Source: Bacillota bacterium (GTDB lineage: Bacteria; Bacillota; Clostridia; Christensenellales; Christensenellaceae). From it: a DNA stretch of 64,000 nucleotides. The stretch lies in NCBI GenBank assembly GCA_023393165.1, contig JAEWMJ010000018.1:1-64000 (forward strand), in the 5' to 3' direction. Positions 7,697 through 15,656 of this stretch are shown here, piece by piece; position 1 is the first letter of the stretch, and each line of letters starts with the position of its first letter. The notes beneath the pieces are model-generated. The model did no database searches, was not told the DNA's origin, and was given only the letters and a program-made list of their open reading frames with translations. Position numbers and translations under genes: made by a program.

Positions 7697-7843
7697 TTAT
7701 CCATTCTTTCTGAACAGCCTTATCAGTATCATAATTATTCCCACTATGAGAAGTATCCATAAAAACCATCCCAAAGCCCATGCTGTAAAGAGTGCTATAA
7801 AAAATATTATTAATAAAATAATTCCAATCATGAGCAATATCAT
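7697..7843 (-). CDS. 48-residue two-helix membrane protein
   Basis: A small gene with a near-ideal ribosome binding site (AAAGGAGGATC, 5-7 bases before the ATG at 7843). The protein is almost entirely hydrophobic: MILLMIGIILLIIFFIALF, a short Ala-Trp-Gly turn, a second hydrophobic stretch, and a basic end IRLFRKNG. This is a hairpin of two membrane segments with a positive C-terminus, like lmo0937/DUF5670-type small proteins, although I cannot confirm the family. Function unknown. Confidence 0.65.
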   Translation of the reverse strand: MILLMIGIILLIIFFIALFTAWALGWFLWILLIVGIIMILIRLFRKNG

Positions 7844-8030
7844 GTCTTGATCCTCCTTTAACATCGGCGTTGGCCGCAGATATTTATAATTAAGCTATCC
7901 AAAAGTCGCTATAAATATACAAAATATAAAACAGGTCCAACAGGCATTTGCAAAACCGGCGGTTGGAATGCTGAAAAAAATGTTGGATAGCCTGGTTAAA
8001 ATGAATCATCATATTTAACCCTGCGCTTAG

Positions 8031-8061
8031 AAAACAAAAAAACGGCCGGTTGAGATCGGCC
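8031..8061 (-). terminator. Intrinsic terminator of the RHH-protein gene
   Basis: On the minus strand GGCCGAT, a 4-base loop, ACCGGCC, then a T-run broken by one G. It lies directly after the stop codon at 8068. Confidence 0.8.
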
Positions 8062-8067
8062 TAGAGA

Positions 8068-8505
8068 TTAAATCAATTCTTTTCTCAGTATAGATTCTAT
8101 GATTTGGGATATATTTTTTCCTTGCTCGGTGCGAATCTGTTCAAGCTTTTGGATAAGGTCAGGCGGCAGGGATATACTCAGTATCTTGGGGGTATTGTTT
8201 TTTCCTGGATGCGCCGGCGGACCAAACTCTGCGGCGTAAGTATACTCTCCCAGATTTTTTTTTGCCCATTCGTTTGCGTCCTTTGCCGTTATGGGGGTTA
8301 TCTTCCCGGAAGATGTATTTTTACTTAGAATATCACTTTCACATAGGAAATACTGCCCATCCCGTGCTTTATAAAGGGTTTCAGCCATCAAATGCCCGTT
8401 GACCGGTTCTCCACACCGGACTCCGATTCTTTTTGAATTATCTGTATTATATACCCTGCTAGAATTAACCGTATTATACATTAAACCTCTTATATTCTTT
8501 TTCAT
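8068..8505 (-). CDS. Protein with C-terminal ribbon-helix-helix domain
   Basis: A 145-residue protein. The last 45 residues (KILSISLPPDLIQKLEQIRTEQGKNISQIIESILRKEL) have the pattern of a ribbon-helix-helix DNA-binding domain: a hydrophobic beta strand with alternating residues, then two helices with the conserved G-x-N/T-x-S turn. The N-terminal about 95 residues are polar, contain a CGEPVNGHLMAETLY segment and are not recognised; they could be a ligand or partner domain. RHH proteins act as dimers, often as antitoxins or repressors, but no toxin gene is adjacent. The start has AGGAGA upstream. Probably autoregulated. Confidence 0.6.
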   Translation of the reverse strand: MKKNIRGLMYNTVNSSRVYNTDNSKRIGVRCGEPVNGHLMAETLYKARDGQYFLCESDILSKNTSSGKITPITAKDANEWAKKNLGEYTYAAEFGPPAHPGKNNTPKILSISLPPDLIQKLEQIRTEQGKNISQIIESILRKELI

Positions 8506-8732
8506 ATTTTTCTCCTAGCCGTATTATTTGGCTGCTGCTAAAGACTTATATATTATATATATGTAGAGTATCTGTTTTTTTGTGTCATATTATATGTTTG
8601 TATTGAGATTTCAGAACTGTGTAATCGATTATATGCAATATAACAGTGAAGTTACTTCAAATACTTCCAATCGTTTGACAGCGGCGCTTTATTGCTGTAT
8701 TCTGAATTGGAAGATGAAAGGCAGGTGAGAGT

Positions 8733-9158
8733 GTGTTGTCATGCAGCCGGAATAAACCCGGGATATTTTCCGCTCTAATGCTGCTTACTATCTTTATTTT
8801 AATTTTTTCATTCGCTTTTCTGATTTGCGCCGACACATTTGCGGCAAACCCGGCTGCGCGGAATCTGCCTGCTAATTCCGGCGAATCATTTATTCCCGTT
8901 CAGATTGACGCGAATTTACTCGCTGCAGTAAAGTATGACCGCCTGAGTGATACCGTCCACAGTATCGTTAAATCGATACGCGGTCTGCGCCAGTACGTAT
9001 TCAATACGATCTTCTTTCTCCAGCAGGCATTGTTTTTTGCCTGCCTCTCGGTTTACGTATTTATTCTTTATTATAAAAAGCCAATTAAACCTTTACCCAT
9101 AATTGCATTTTCAATCGGAGGCCATGCTCCGCCTTTCACTGCGATTATCGCAGCCTAA
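8733..9158 (+). CDS. Membrane protein of unknown function
   Basis: A 141-residue protein with two hydrophobic segments (about residues 11-37 and 95-115) enclosing an extracytoplasmic-looking region of about 55 residues. The start is GTG 8733 with AGGTGA just upstream; a TTG one codon later is equally possible. A terminator at 9258 separates it from secD. No known domain. The end (GGHAPPFTAIIAA) is oddly hydrophobic and could result from a frameshift, so the C-terminus is uncertain. Confidence 0.5.
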   Translation: MLSCSRNKPGIFSALMLLTIFILIFSFAFLICADTFAANPAARNLPANSGESFIPVQIDANLLAAVKYDRLSDTVHSIVKSIRGLRQYVFNTIFFLQQALFFACLSVYVFILYYKKPIKPLPIIAFSIGGHAPPFTAIIAA

Positions 9159-9257
9159 AATCTGGAACCATTTGCATACGGCATTCATATTACTTTTTGT
9201 GCACCGAGGTTTTATTTGCTATGCCTAAAAAAGGGATTCAGTTATGATCAGGCTGCG

Positions 9258-9294
9258 AAAATGCGCACTTTTATTTTGTGCGCCTTTTATTATT
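9258..9294 (+). terminator. Intrinsic terminator before secD
   Basis: AAAATGCGCAC, a short loop, GTGCGCCTTTTATT. It overlaps a 24-codon frame (ATG 9244) that has only a weak ribosome binding site, which I do not consider a gene. Confidence 0.7.
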
Positions 9295-9327
9295 GCGTTA
9301 ATCTTTTTGAAAGGATGAATATATGAG

Positions 9328-10626
9328 ATGGATGTTAAGAAAAAAAGAAAACCTGCCTTTTTTATTGTATTGGCTATTACACTGTTGCTGGTATACTGCG
9401 CATTCGCAGGCCTGACGATTCCTTTTGGGATATATATATTTCACCCGCGGGATGCATCCGATATCCGGTTTGGCATAGACATCAGCGGAGGCGTTGACGC
9501 GGTTTACGAACCTGTCGGCCTCGACCGCGTTCCCTCGGCAGAAGAATTGGAGGCTGCGCGTACGATAATTGAAACGCGCATGGATCAGAATAATATTCTG
9601 GACCGCGAGGTAACGGTGGACAATACAAACGGCTATATTATTGTGCGCTTTCCGTGGCAGGCCGGAGAATCAAATTTTGATCCGGAACAGGCGCTTTCAG
9701 AACTGGGAGAAACGGCAAAGCTCACTTTCCGCGACGATAAAGGAAATATCATTATGGAAGGAAAGCATGTTGTGAAAAGCACGCCCATGCAAAACCAGCA
9801 GACCGGCGAATACTATGTTGATCTCCAGATGGACGATGAAGGGGGCAGGATTTTTGGCGATGCCACAAAAGAGATGGTCGGGCAAAACATCAATATTTAT
9901 ATGGATGAGACAAAGATACAGACTGCAGTAGTACAGGAGTATATTCCAAACGGCCATGCCTCAATTGACAAAATAGGAGATATGGAGCAGGCAAAGGATC
10001 TGTCCGATAAAATCAACGCAGGGGCGCTTCCGTTCTCTATGACTACAAAAAACAATTCCATCATTACACCCACATTGGGCAGCGAAGCCCTGAACATTAT
10101 GGTGGAGGCAGGACTGATCGCCCTTATTGTGATATGCTGCCTGCTGATTATTTATTACCGGATGGCCGGTGTTGTTGCCGTAATAGCGCTTCTGATGCAG
10201 ATTTCAGGGCAGATACTGATTTTGTCGTATGCGCAGTTAACAGTGACACTGACGGGTATTGCAGGCATCATCTTGTCGATCGGGATGGGGGTTGACGCGA
10301 ACGTTATTGTTTCCGAAAGGATCAATGAAGAGATAAAAGCGGGCAAAGCCGCGCGCGTGGCTATAGAATCCGGGTTCAAAGGCGCGTGGTCATCGGTTTT
10401 CGACGGAAATATTACGGTATTGATCGTTGCGGTGGTTATGATGTGCCTGGGATCGGGTTCGTTGCTTTCATTCGCATATACACTGATTATCGGGATTGCA
10501 TTCAACTTTATCGCCGGAGTAGGGGCTTCAAGGCTGATGTTCAGATCTTTGTGTTCCTATAACGCTTTGAATAAGTCTGCTTTATTCACTTGCTGGTCCA
10601 GGAGGGTGACTTATGAAAAAGAATAA
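9328..10626 (+). CDS. secD: Protein translocase subunit SecD
   Basis: A 432-residue RND-type component of the SecDF complex, which uses the proton gradient to help pull exported proteins across the membrane. Visible: membrane segment 1 (about 12-34), the D1 motif FGIDISGGVDAVYE near residue 47-60, a large periplasmic-type domain rich in charged residues (about 60-250), and the C-terminal five-helix bundle with GIILSIGMGVDANVIVSERI near 315-335. The length is typical for clostridial SecD. It overlaps secF by 14 bases. The start is ATG 9328, with GAAAGGA about 12 bases upstream. Confidence 0.93.
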   Translation: MDVKKKRKPAFFIVLAITLLLVYCAFAGLTIPFGIYIFHPRDASDIRFGIDISGGVDAVYEPVGLDRVPSAEELEAARTIIETRMDQNNILDREVTVDNTNGYIIVRFPWQAGESNFDPEQALSELGETAKLTFRDDKGNIIMEGKHVVKSTPMQNQQTGEYYVDLQMDDEGGRIFGDATKEMVGQNINIYMDETKIQTAVVQEYIPNGHASIDKIGDMEQAKDLSDKINAGALPFSMTTKNNSIITPTLGSEALNIMVEAGLIALIVICCLLIIYYRMAGVVAVIALLMQISGQILILSYAQLTVTLTGIAGIILSIGMGVDANVIVSERINEEIKAGKAARVAIESGFKGAWSSVFDGNITVLIVAVVMMCLGSGSLLSFAYTLIIGIAFNFIAGVGASRLMFRSLCSYNALNKSALFTCWSRRVTYEKE

Positions 10627-11572
10627 AATTATTCCATTCTATCAAAAACGCTGGATATATTTTACCATATCTTTAGTGATCATGATATCGGGTATTATCG
10701 CCATATTTGCGAACGGCGTTCAGTTGGATATCCAATTCAAGGGAGGCGCTGTGCTGAAATATTCCTATGTGGGGGAAGTCAATACGGAGACGGCTTCGAA
10801 TATTGTGGATGAATTGCTTGACCGTCCTGTGACTGCGCAGACGACGTCCGATTTCGTATCGGGCAAAGAACTGCTCGTTTTGAATATTGCGGACGATTAC
10901 GGACTGGATGCGGGTGATCAGCAAAAGGTGGACGCCGCGCTGAAAGAGCAGTTTCCGGACCAGACCATTGCACTTTCGGAATCTTCGGTGGTACAACCGT
11001 TCTTCGGACAGAAATTTTTAAGGAACGGTATTCTGTCTCTTGCAATCTCGTCCCTGCTTGTCGTGCTCTACGTTTGGATTCGATTCAGAAAGATAGGCGG
11101 CCTTTCGGCAGGCATAATGGCACTGGTCGCCTTGTTCCATGATGTTTTTGTGGTGTTTTTTGCCTGCGTGATTATGAAAATACCCATTGGGGATTCGTTT
11201 ATCGCTGTTGCCCTGACGATCATAGGGTATTCCATAAACGATACGATCGTGATATACGACAGGATCCGTGAAAACGAGCGCAGGCTGAAAAAGGTACCAA
11301 TTGAAACAGTTACCGATTTGTCCATCACACAGTCTATTTCCAGATCAATCAACACGAACCTGGCTGTTTTAATCAGCATCAGTGCGGTCTATCTTCTGGC
11401 GTTTTCACACAATATTGATTCAATTAAAAACTTTGCTTTGCCAATGGCGATCGGAGCGGTAAGCGGATGTTATTCCACTATCTGCATAGCAGGGCCTCTC
11501 TGGGTGATGTGGAAAAAACGGAAAAGCCGAAAAGGAGGATACATTCAAAAAGCAAGAAAGGCTGAAAGCTGA
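10613..11572 (+). CDS. secF: Protein translocase subunit SecF
   Basis: A 319-residue partner of SecD. Visible: membrane segment 1 (about 14-34), the conserved DIQFKGGAVLKYSY near residue 36-49, a small extracytoplasmic domain (about 50-130), and the C-terminal bundle with LVALFHDVFVVFFAC, IGYSINDTIVIYDRIREN near 200-220, and RSINTNLAVLISISAVYLL. The ATG lies within the end of secD (GGAGGGTGACTT upstream), so translation is coupled. A terminator follows at 11596. Confidence 0.93.
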   Translation: MKKNKIIPFYQKRWIYFTISLVIMISGIIAIFANGVQLDIQFKGGAVLKYSYVGEVNTETASNIVDELLDRPVTAQTTSDFVSGKELLVLNIADDYGLDAGDQQKVDAALKEQFPDQTIALSESSVVQPFFGQKFLRNGILSLAISSLLVVLYVWIRFRKIGGLSAGIMALVALFHDVFVVFFACVIMKIPIGDSFIAVALTIIGYSINDTIVIYDRIRENERRLKKVPIETVTDLSITQSISRSINTNLAVLISISAVYLLAFSHNIDSIKNFALPMAIGAVSGCYSTICIAGPLWVMWKKRKSRKGGYIQKARKAES

Positions 11573-11595
11573 GAGGAATAATATTGTTTTGATTG

Positions 11596-11625
11596 AAGCG
11601 CGGTAATTAATTTACTGCGCTTTTT
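11596..11625 (+). terminator. Intrinsic terminator of secDF
   Basis: AGCGCGGTAA, short loop, TTTACTGCGCT, then TTTT. Confidence 0.85.
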
Positions 11626-11646
11626 AATGTGATCAGGCAAAGTTAA

Positions 11647-11730
11647 GTTGTACCCGACAAGTTTGACTTAATCGGAGGAGCGGTTGCCTTGGCAGGCGTC
11701 GTTATAATTATGTACACACCAAGAAGTTAA
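11647..11730 (+). pseudogene. C-terminal remnant of a UPF0060/YnfA-family membrane protein
   Basis: In the frame ending with TAA at 11728 the sequence reads PDKFDLIGGAVALAGVVIIM then YTPRS. This is the diagnostic end of UPF0060 (YnfA-like) four-helix membrane proteins, which close with P-D-x-x-D-x-I-G-x-x-I-x-L-x-G-x-x-x-I-M-x-x-P-R. The frame is closed by a stop at 11644 and the first three helices are absent. So about 27 of roughly 110 codons remain. It sits between the secF terminator and a convergent DUF2935 gene. Confidence 0.75.
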
Positions 11731-11741
11731 TGGTTAGATTA

Positions 11742-12545
11742 CTAAAGACTGACTATGCGTGGGCTTGTTGGATCACATGCGGGCTTTGGCGCATCATCAA
11801 TCAGCGAAAGCTGCGATACATAGTAGCAAAGCTTACGGTAGATATGATCCAGATCCAGAATGGTCAGCGTTCCGGGCAGCCTGTTCCCGCGCGCCAGGCC
11901 TATCAATTCAACAATAAATTCGGCAAAAGACGTCAGCGTCTCCCGGACATTCAGCCGGTACTGCTTGGAAATAGGGAAATCGGTCATACCGATACGGTAT
12001 ATTCCCTGCAGTTCTACTGCAAATAAAAAATATCTTGTAAAGATATTTGTAAAATTTACAGCCCTTAGCCTGATGTCCTCCGAAAAATCGCCGACGTTAT
12101 CCGCTATAAATCTGGACTCGGCATAGAATACGGGAAGCCAGAAGAGGTCCTGGCTGATTGGTATAAATTCAGGCTGCCTGCCGCTCAAAAAAGAGTTCAG
12201 CAAATATATATACATATCTGTCATGGATACCATAATATTAAGAAAATCAGGTTTAAAAAAAATAGTGATTTCCTGCGTCACCTGGCTTTTTAAAATTGCC
12301 AGTAATAAGACCCTGAATTGCTGTGCCGCCGATAATGCCTCCCGGTTTAATTGCGTAATCTGTCCGGCGTTGAGGTTTTGACGTGACCGCGTAAGAAGGC
12401 CTTCGAAATCTGTAAAAAGCTGATTGGCCTTTTGCTTTTCCGTTCCTTCAGCGAGCAGACGCTGGTGAATAAAAAATGCATTGTCACCCATAATCTGGAT
12501 CCAAAAGCGGTTTTCGTATACGTTTGAATAACTGAATTGAGCCAT
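11742..12545 (-). CDS. DUF2935 family protein (copy 1)
   Basis: A 267-residue all-helical protein. The N-terminus (SYSNVYENRFWIQIMGDNAFFIHQRL) has the ENRFW-x-x-I-M-x-D-x-A-x-F motif of DUF2935, a family common in spore-forming Firmicutes with a ferritin-like or four-helix fold repeated twice. The second half repeats the pattern (FWLPVFYAESRFIADNVGDF near 130-150). It contains conserved Asp/His/Glu residues that might bind metal, but no function is established. The ribosome binding site GAAAGGAAAG lies upstream. Copy 2 (15657-16463) is a close paralogue with the same length. Confidence 0.8.
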   Translation of the reverse strand: MAQFSYSNVYENRFWIQIMGDNAFFIHQRLLAEGTEKQKANQLFTDFEGLLTRSRQNLNAGQITQLNREALSAAQQFRVLLLAILKSQVTQEITIFFKPDFLNIMVSMTDMYIYLLNSFLSGRQPEFIPISQDLFWLPVFYAESRFIADNVGDFSEDIRLRAVNFTNIFTRYFLFAVELQGIYRIGMTDFPISKQYRLNVRETLTSFAEFIVELIGLARGNRLPGTLTILDLDHIYRKLCYYVSQLSLIDDAPKPACDPTSPRIVSL

Positions 12546-12664
12546 ACTTCAGCTTTCCTTTCATTTTTATTACATCTTATTCTGCTAATCATAAAAATAT
12601 TTAAATCAATATTTTAATATCTTTGAATAGATATAAACCCGGCCGTATGAAAGTGTAATTATAT

Positions 12665-13747
12665 TCAGCTGTGATTGTGCCTGTGATTGATATCGGGTGA
12701 ATGGGCGTGAAAATGTTCTGTTGCTTCATGAATATGCAGGTGCGAATGATAAACGTGAACCGATAGTTCGCCGTCCAAATGCATATGATTGTGATGGTAA
12801 TCGTCGTGGCAGTGCCTGTGTTCGTGTACGACCGCATCATGTTTATGATAATGCGCATGTTTTTCTTTCAGTAAAAGCACAGCGCCAAGAATCATGAAAG
12901 GTACGGAGATGATAAACATATTGGTTGGAATATCGCGCAACAAAATAAAAGACAGGAAAGCGCCGATAAAAGGAGCTGTTCCAAACAGCGCGCTGGTTCT
13001 TGCGGCTCCCAAATGCCGCAGGGCAAATACAAACAATACAATGCTCAAGCCGTAGCAGAAAAACCCAATGACCATGGCAATTAAGATGATTTTGATTTCA
13101 GGAAATTGGATTTTTAAAATCAGGGATAAAAAAAGGGAGAAGAAACCAGCGGCGAGGCCTTTGACTGCGACAACGGTAAAAGGATTTTTAGCAGAAATAT
13201 TTCTGGTGAAGTTATTGTCAATGCCCCAGCATATACAGGCCAGAATGATTCCAAGAGAGCCCATTGAGAATCCCCAATGGTTGCTTGGATCCCAGGATAA
13301 GAATATGCTTGCGCTGGTAATCAGGGTTACGGCGCCGATAATCTGCTTACCTGCGTTTTCTTTGAACGCGATTATCGCAATTGCCGTAGTGGCGACTGCT
13401 TCAAAATTCAGCAGCAGGGAGGCGGTGGAAGAAGGCGTTGACTGAAGACTGCTTAATATAATAATTGGCGCTATGATGCCTCCTGTAACGGTTGCGCCAA
13501 GCAGCCACAAATAATCTTTTTTAGTAAGGGGAGCCTCATTGATGAATTGTTTTTTTGCACCATGGCTGAAAAGAAAACCGATTAGATGAAAAATAGTCAG
13601 ACCAAGCCCGCTGCCGAGGTATAGAAAAGCTGCTAAAGGAACAGGCTGTATCTGGCCCAAAAGCATTTTTGTAATCGGAGTGCTGGCGCCAAACAGCAAC
13701 GACGCCGCAAGCACCATGATAACCGGATAAATCTTTTGCTTGTTCAT
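12665..13747 (-). CDS. EamA/DMT-family transporter with His-rich tail
   Basis: A 360-residue protein. Residues 1-290 form ten membrane segments in two EamA repeats, the fold of drug/metabolite transporters (for example GASTPITKMLLGQIQPVPLAAFLYLGSGLG near 20-50). The last about 65 residues are cytoplasmic and contain about 23 His residues in HxH and HxHxH runs with Asp and Glu, which is a typical metal-binding tail. This combination suggests movement or sensing of a divalent metal (Zn, Ni, Co or Mn), but EamA substrates cannot be read from sequence. It is divergent from the Mn riboswitch/Gdt1 unit, which supports a metal role. Start ATG 13747 with GAGGA upstream. Confidence 0.8.
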   Translation of the reverse strand: MNKQKIYPVIMVLAASLLFGASTPITKMLLGQIQPVPLAAFLYLGSGLGLTIFHLIGFLFSHGAKKQFINEAPLTKKDYLWLLGATVTGGIIAPIIILSSLQSTPSSTASLLLNFEAVATTAIAIIAFKENAGKQIIGAVTLITSASIFLSWDPSNHWGFSMGSLGIILACICWGIDNNFTRNISAKNPFTVVAVKGLAAGFFSLFLSLILKIQFPEIKIILIAMVIGFFCYGLSIVLFVFALRHLGAARTSALFGTAPFIGAFLSFILLRDIPTNMFIISVPFMILGAVLLLKEKHAHYHKHDAVVHEHRHCHDDYHHNHMHLDGELSVHVYHSHLHIHEATEHFHAHSPDINHRHNHS

Positions 13748-13813
13748 TTTTCCTCGAATATATTATTTCTTAATAGCATTATATCATTTTCGGTTAAATG
13801 AAGACAATTAATA

Positions 13814-13843
13814 TTGACAAGCAGGATGAGAATAACTTATTAT
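13814..13843 (+). promoter_or_regulatory. SigA promoter before the Mn riboswitch
   Basis: TTGACA at 13814-13819 and TATTAT at 13838-13843, spaced by 18 bases; a TATAAT overlaps at 13843. Transcription would start near 13850, at the 5' edge of the riboswitch. Confidence 0.7.
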
Positions 13844-13853
13844 ATAATTGTTA

Positions 13854-13975
13854 AAAGGGAGTAGTTTTAATTACTGAGTCAACATACTGGTGGATTTCAA
13901 ACACCTGGCTTTGTAACCATTGAGGTAACGAGACTTTTGACACGGCTTGTTTTGCTGTGTTGAAAGTCTTTTTTG
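13854..13975 (+). ncRNA. yybP-ykoY manganese riboswitch with terminator
   Basis: The leader carries the signature parts of the yybP-ykoY class: AAAAGGGAGTAG at its 5' end, GTCAACATACTGGTGG, ACACCTGGC, TTGTAACCATTGAGG and the invariant TAACGAGAC at 13925-13933. Directly after it comes the expression platform, a terminator stem GACTTTTGACACGGC / GCTGTGTTGAAAGTC (13931-13967) with a T-run. In this class Mn2+ binding prevents the terminator from forming. The downstream gene encodes a Gdt1/UPF0016 protein, the usual partner, so Mn2+ should switch on its own export. Confidence 0.9.
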
Positions 13976-14038
13976 TTGATGGTAAGTTCTGTAAATTCAG
14001 ATTTTCCGAAAAAAGATTAAAACAGAAAGGCTTATTTT

Positions 14039-14779
14039 ATGATTTTTGATTTTTCAGCGTTTTTATTTGCTGCCGGAGCGGTGGTACTGGCGGAAATGGG
14101 GGACAAGACGCAGCTCCTTGCCATGGCGTTTGCGACCAAGTACAAAGCGTCAAAAGTAATGATTGGCGTTTTAATAGCGACGGTACTGAATCATGCCCTG
14201 GCGGTTTTGGTGGGCAATTTGATTGCTCAAATAGGAGGAGCGCAGGTTTTGATTCAGGGTATTTCATCCCTGGCTTTTATCTTCTTTGGATTATGGACAA
14301 TCAGAGGGGACAAGCTGGATGGAGAAGATAAAAAGAAAACAAAATTCGGCCCGGTTGCGACCGTAACGCTGGCTTTCTTTATGGCTGAAATGGGCGATAA
14401 AACGCAGCTGGCTACAGTTGCACTGGCAACAAAGTTTCCCGCAAGCCCTTTTGGAATTCTGATGGGGACTACCGCCGGAATGCTGATTGCCGACGGAGTG
14501 GGTATTATCATAGGAGTTGTCTTATGCAGAAAGATACCGGAGCGCATAGTTAAACTGATATCGGCGGGCGTGTTTATCGCATTCGGGTTTATCGGATGCT
14601 GGGAAGTTATCTCTAGCGAATTGAATCTGGAAACCTCCGTTATCATATTGATAATGACCGTCTTGGCTGCTATCACGGGTGTAGCGGCATATCTTATCAT
14701 AAAGAAAAATAAGAATGATAAAAGCGCGGATGAAGAAATTGCATGCCTCAGAAAAACAGATGTTAAAAATCTGGAGTAA
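14039..14779 (+). CDS. Mn2+ exporter, TMEM165/Gdt1 (UPF0016) family
   Basis: A 246-residue membrane protein with six or seven segments. It has two copies of the family signature E-x-G-D-K-T/S: EMGDKTQLLAMAFATKY (residues about 20-36) and EMGDKTQLATVALATKF (about 118-134), each in a membrane helix. These Glu and Asp residues form the cation site. Bacterial members (MneA, MntX) export Mn2+; family members elsewhere handle Ca2+/Mn2+. The yybP-ykoY riboswitch directly upstream supports Mn2+. ATG 14039 follows AGAAAGG. A terminator follows at 14793. Confidence 0.88.
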   Translation: MIFDFSAFLFAAGAVVLAEMGDKTQLLAMAFATKYKASKVMIGVLIATVLNHALAVLVGNLIAQIGGAQVLIQGISSLAFIFFGLWTIRGDKLDGEDKKKTKFGPVATVTLAFFMAEMGDKTQLATVALATKFPASPFGILMGTTAGMLIADGVGIIIGVVLCRKIPERIVKLISAGVFIAFGFIGCWEVISSELNLETSVIILIMTVLAAITGVAAYLIIKKNKNDKSADEEIACLRKTDVKNLE

Positions 14780-14792
14780 ATAGATATACAAG

Positions 14793-14837
14793 AAAAGCCG
14801 GCGGCCTTTGATCGGGTGATCGGGAAGCCGGTTTTTT
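14793..14837 (+). terminator. Intrinsic terminator (CCGG-type stem)
   Basis: AAAAGCCGGC pairs with GCCGGTTTTT across a 24-base loop region that can itself pair partly; T-run follows. Confidence 0.75.
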
Positions 14838-14965
14838 ATGTTGTCAACTTTCAAGATCAGAGGCTATAGGTATCTCAAACGCTGAAAATCTTGACGCAGG
14901 GGATACTGTGATATAATATGGTATTTGCTGTAAATAAGTATTGAATCACGTGAAAGGAGATTAAT

Positions 14966-15646
14966 ATGGTAATTAACATAGATGAGTGGCTTGAATGTTT
15001 ATTGGACTGTTTAAAGAATGCTTATGGGGACAGGCTCTATTTTGTCGGGCATACTGGAAGCTATGCGCGGGGAGAGGCAACCGAAAGCAGTGATATCGAT
15101 GTCAATATTATCTTGGATACGCTGCAAATGGATGACCTCAAAAAGTACCGGAAAATAATAAAAGGCATGCCTTACAGTGATAAAGCCTGCGGCTTTATTT
15201 GCGGAAGAGAAGAAATCAGGGCATGGCCTGCACACGAACTCTTTCAATTTATTTTTGGCTGCAGGATCCTCTGCGGCAAACTGGACGGACTTGTTGAAGT
15301 GCCGTCGGAGAGCGATATCAGGGATCATATCCGGAATACGGTTTCTTTGATTTATCACGAAGCCTGCCACAGGTTTGTTTTTGGAGACGATATTGCCGCT
15401 GAAGCGGAGGTGTTGAAAGCAGCGTATAAACCGGCCTTTTTTGTTCTGCAGGAATGGGTATACCTGAAAGAACGCTTGTATATACCCACAAAAACGGAAC
15501 TGCTTTTACATATAGAGGGGGGCAACAAGGAAATTTTAGATACCTTGATAAACTGGGAAGCTTTGAAAGCTGACCGCAAAAAAAATCCTGAACGTTATTT
15601 TTCACTTTTAAAAAACTGGAGCAGTAAAATTCTTCAGGAAATATAA
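14966..15646 (+). CDS. Nucleotidyltransferase-domain protein
   Basis: A 226-residue protein whose N-terminal half has the pol-beta-type nucleotidyltransferase motif GSYARGEATESSDIDVNI (residues about 31-48): G-S, then two Asp as metal ligands. The C-terminal half is helical (about residues 105-225) and resembles the substrate-binding or HEPN-like region of aminoglycoside-type or DUF4111-type transferases. It stands alone on its strand (the next gene is convergent), so it is not an MNT-HEPN toxin-antitoxin pair. Substrate unknown. ATG 14966 with AAAGGAG upstream. Confidence 0.7.
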   Translation: MVINIDEWLECLLDCLKNAYGDRLYFVGHTGSYARGEATESSDIDVNIILDTLQMDDLKKYRKIIKGMPYSDKACGFICGREEIRAWPAHELFQFIFGCRILCGKLDGLVEVPSESDIRDHIRNTVSLIYHEACHRFVFGDDIAAEAEVLKAAYKPAFFVLQEWVYLKERLYIPTKTELLLHIEGGNKEILDTLINWEALKADRKKNPERYFSLLKNWSSKILQEI

Positions 15647-15656
15647 CTCTCTATTG

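Noticed and set aside
7880..8022. Plus-strand frame reading NIQNIKQVQQAFAKPAVGML then KKMLDSLVKMNHHI
   Set aside because: Amphipathic and reminiscent of YjfB-type small motility proteins, but there is no usable start codon or ribosome binding site after the upstream stop.
8068..8505. RHH protein as antitoxin of a toxin-antitoxin pair
   Set aside because: No small toxin gene lies next to it on the same strand.
9244..9318. 24-codon ORF before secD (MIRLRKCALL...)
   Set aside because: It overlaps a terminator hairpin and has only a weak ribosome binding site.
14966..15646. MNT-HEPN toxin-antitoxin pair
   Set aside because: The nucleotidyltransferase is a single 226-residue gene with no HEPN partner; the neighbour is a convergent DUF2935 gene.
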